Shown piece by piece: positions 51,488 to 51,656 of a DNA stretch of 51,656 nt. The notes below the pieces were generated by a model. The model was given only the letters and a program-made list of their open reading frames with translations. It had not been told where the DNA came from and made no database searches. The position numbers and the translations under genes were made by a program. This DNA is from Spirabiliibacterium mucosae (GTDB lineage Bacteria; Pseudomonadota; Gammaproteobacteria; Enterobacterales; Pasteurellaceae): assembly GCF_014884965.1 (NCBI RefSeq), contig NZ_JABTBO010000015.1, positions 1 through 51,656 on the forward strand. The letters run 5' to 3'. Positions within the stretch are counted from its first letter, which is position 1, and each line of letters begins with the position of its first letter.

Positions 51488-51551
51488 GAGCTGGCGCTCG
51501 GCGCGCGCTCTCATAACTCCGTTATCTCTATCGCAGTTCCGCCTGCGGCGG

Positions 51552-51581
51552 CTTAGGGGCTTGTTTGCGCAAGCCCCTAAG
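51552..51581. repeat. Perfect inverted repeat, 12-base arms
   Basis: cttaggggcttg (51552-51563) pairs with caagcccctaag (51570-51581) around a 6-base loop. The loop length equals that of the hairpins at the left end. No T-run follows. Confidence 0.75.
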
Positions 51582-51656
51582 AACCCAACGCACCCCAGGT
51601 TCGCCGCTGGTCGTGCTGCGCTCCGTGGTTATTTAACCGTTCGAATTTTTAACTTG

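Larger units (their letters stand above)
51391..51656. other. Gene-free repeat tract at the right end
   Basis: No gene is visible up to the window edge. It contains the right copy of the dispersed repeat (51412-51487), a third copy of the 15-base motif (TCATAACTCCGTTAT, 51511-51525), and a hairpin at 51552-51581. Composition swings from T-rich to GC-rich. Confidence 0.6.

Noticed and set aside
1-51656. CRISPR arrays, tRNA or rRNA genes
   Set aside because: No regularly spaced direct repeats, no tRNA-like acceptor or anticodon pattern and no rRNA sequence were recognised in intergenic regions.

Overview
The window is chromosomal DNA from a bacterium of the family Pasteurellaceae. The main evidence is the dense scatter of the 9-base Haemophilus-type DNA uptake signal sequence (USS) AAGTGCGGT / ACCGCACTT. 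It lies inside many genes, where it usually reads as Ser-Ala-Val or Thr-Ala-Leu, and it forms inverted pairs that double as terminators. Gene content agrees: mutY-yggX-mltC, cyaA with a UUG start, luxS, torYZ, fruBKA and an Fbp-type iron transporter. Base composition looks like the mid-50s % GC in the lines I sampled, which is high for this family. I cannot name the species. No tRNA, rRNA, CRISPR array, prophage or insertion sequence was recognised.

Layout. 1-635 is a gene-free tract of hairpins and repeats. 803-5625 is a complete cytochrome bo3 quinol oxidase operon, cyoABCDE. 5683-9899 (minus strand) holds a two-domain molybdate-binding protein and the TMAO/S-oxide reductase pair torYZ behind a perfect FNR box. 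10231-12736 is mutY-yggX-mltC. 12810-16150 carries a glutamine amidotransferase, yihY, dtd, a SIMPL protein and slyD, which has an apparent frameshift. 16198-22601 carries murB, a birA without its DNA-binding domain, a small unknown protein, yqhD, malQ and an LDH-like dehydrogenase. 22657-24087 (minus) is ridA and argF. 24270-28017 is a Fur-boxed fbpABC iron transporter. 28106-31286 is cyaA and narP.

31301-37770 (minus) is a compact seven-gene operon, yhfY-X-W-U-T-php-S. Its function is not established to my knowledge. It holds a membrane transporter, two different PLP enzymes, a phosphopentomutase-like metalloenzyme and an amidohydrolase-fold hydrolase. Compared with E. coli, php has moved and the regulator yhfZ is absent. 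This is the best candidate for an undescribed system. It faces a quinone-oxidoreductase-like gene across an intergenic region with an 18-base perfect palindrome. Then follow a sugar-phosphate phosphatase, luxS, purT, rpoH with a sigma-E-like promoter, ubiA (minus), glpG (minus), a small membrane protein, glpE and an EamA transporter (minus), and a lipoprotein.

46465-47489 is a striking module: an AT-rich secreted endonuclease/exonuclease/phosphatase-fold gene bracketed by two 71-base copies (one mismatch) of a stop-codon-plus-terminator sequence. The window closes with a Cra-controlled fructose PTS operon, fruBKA, and a second repeat tract that carries an inverted copy of the repeat near the left end.

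Much of the window concerns electron flow and carbon control: aerobic (cyo, ubiA) and anaerobic (torYZ, narP) respiration, iron supply (fbpABC), cAMP (cyaA) and fructose/Cra signalling. Functions are assigned from remembered family motifs; no database search was run.
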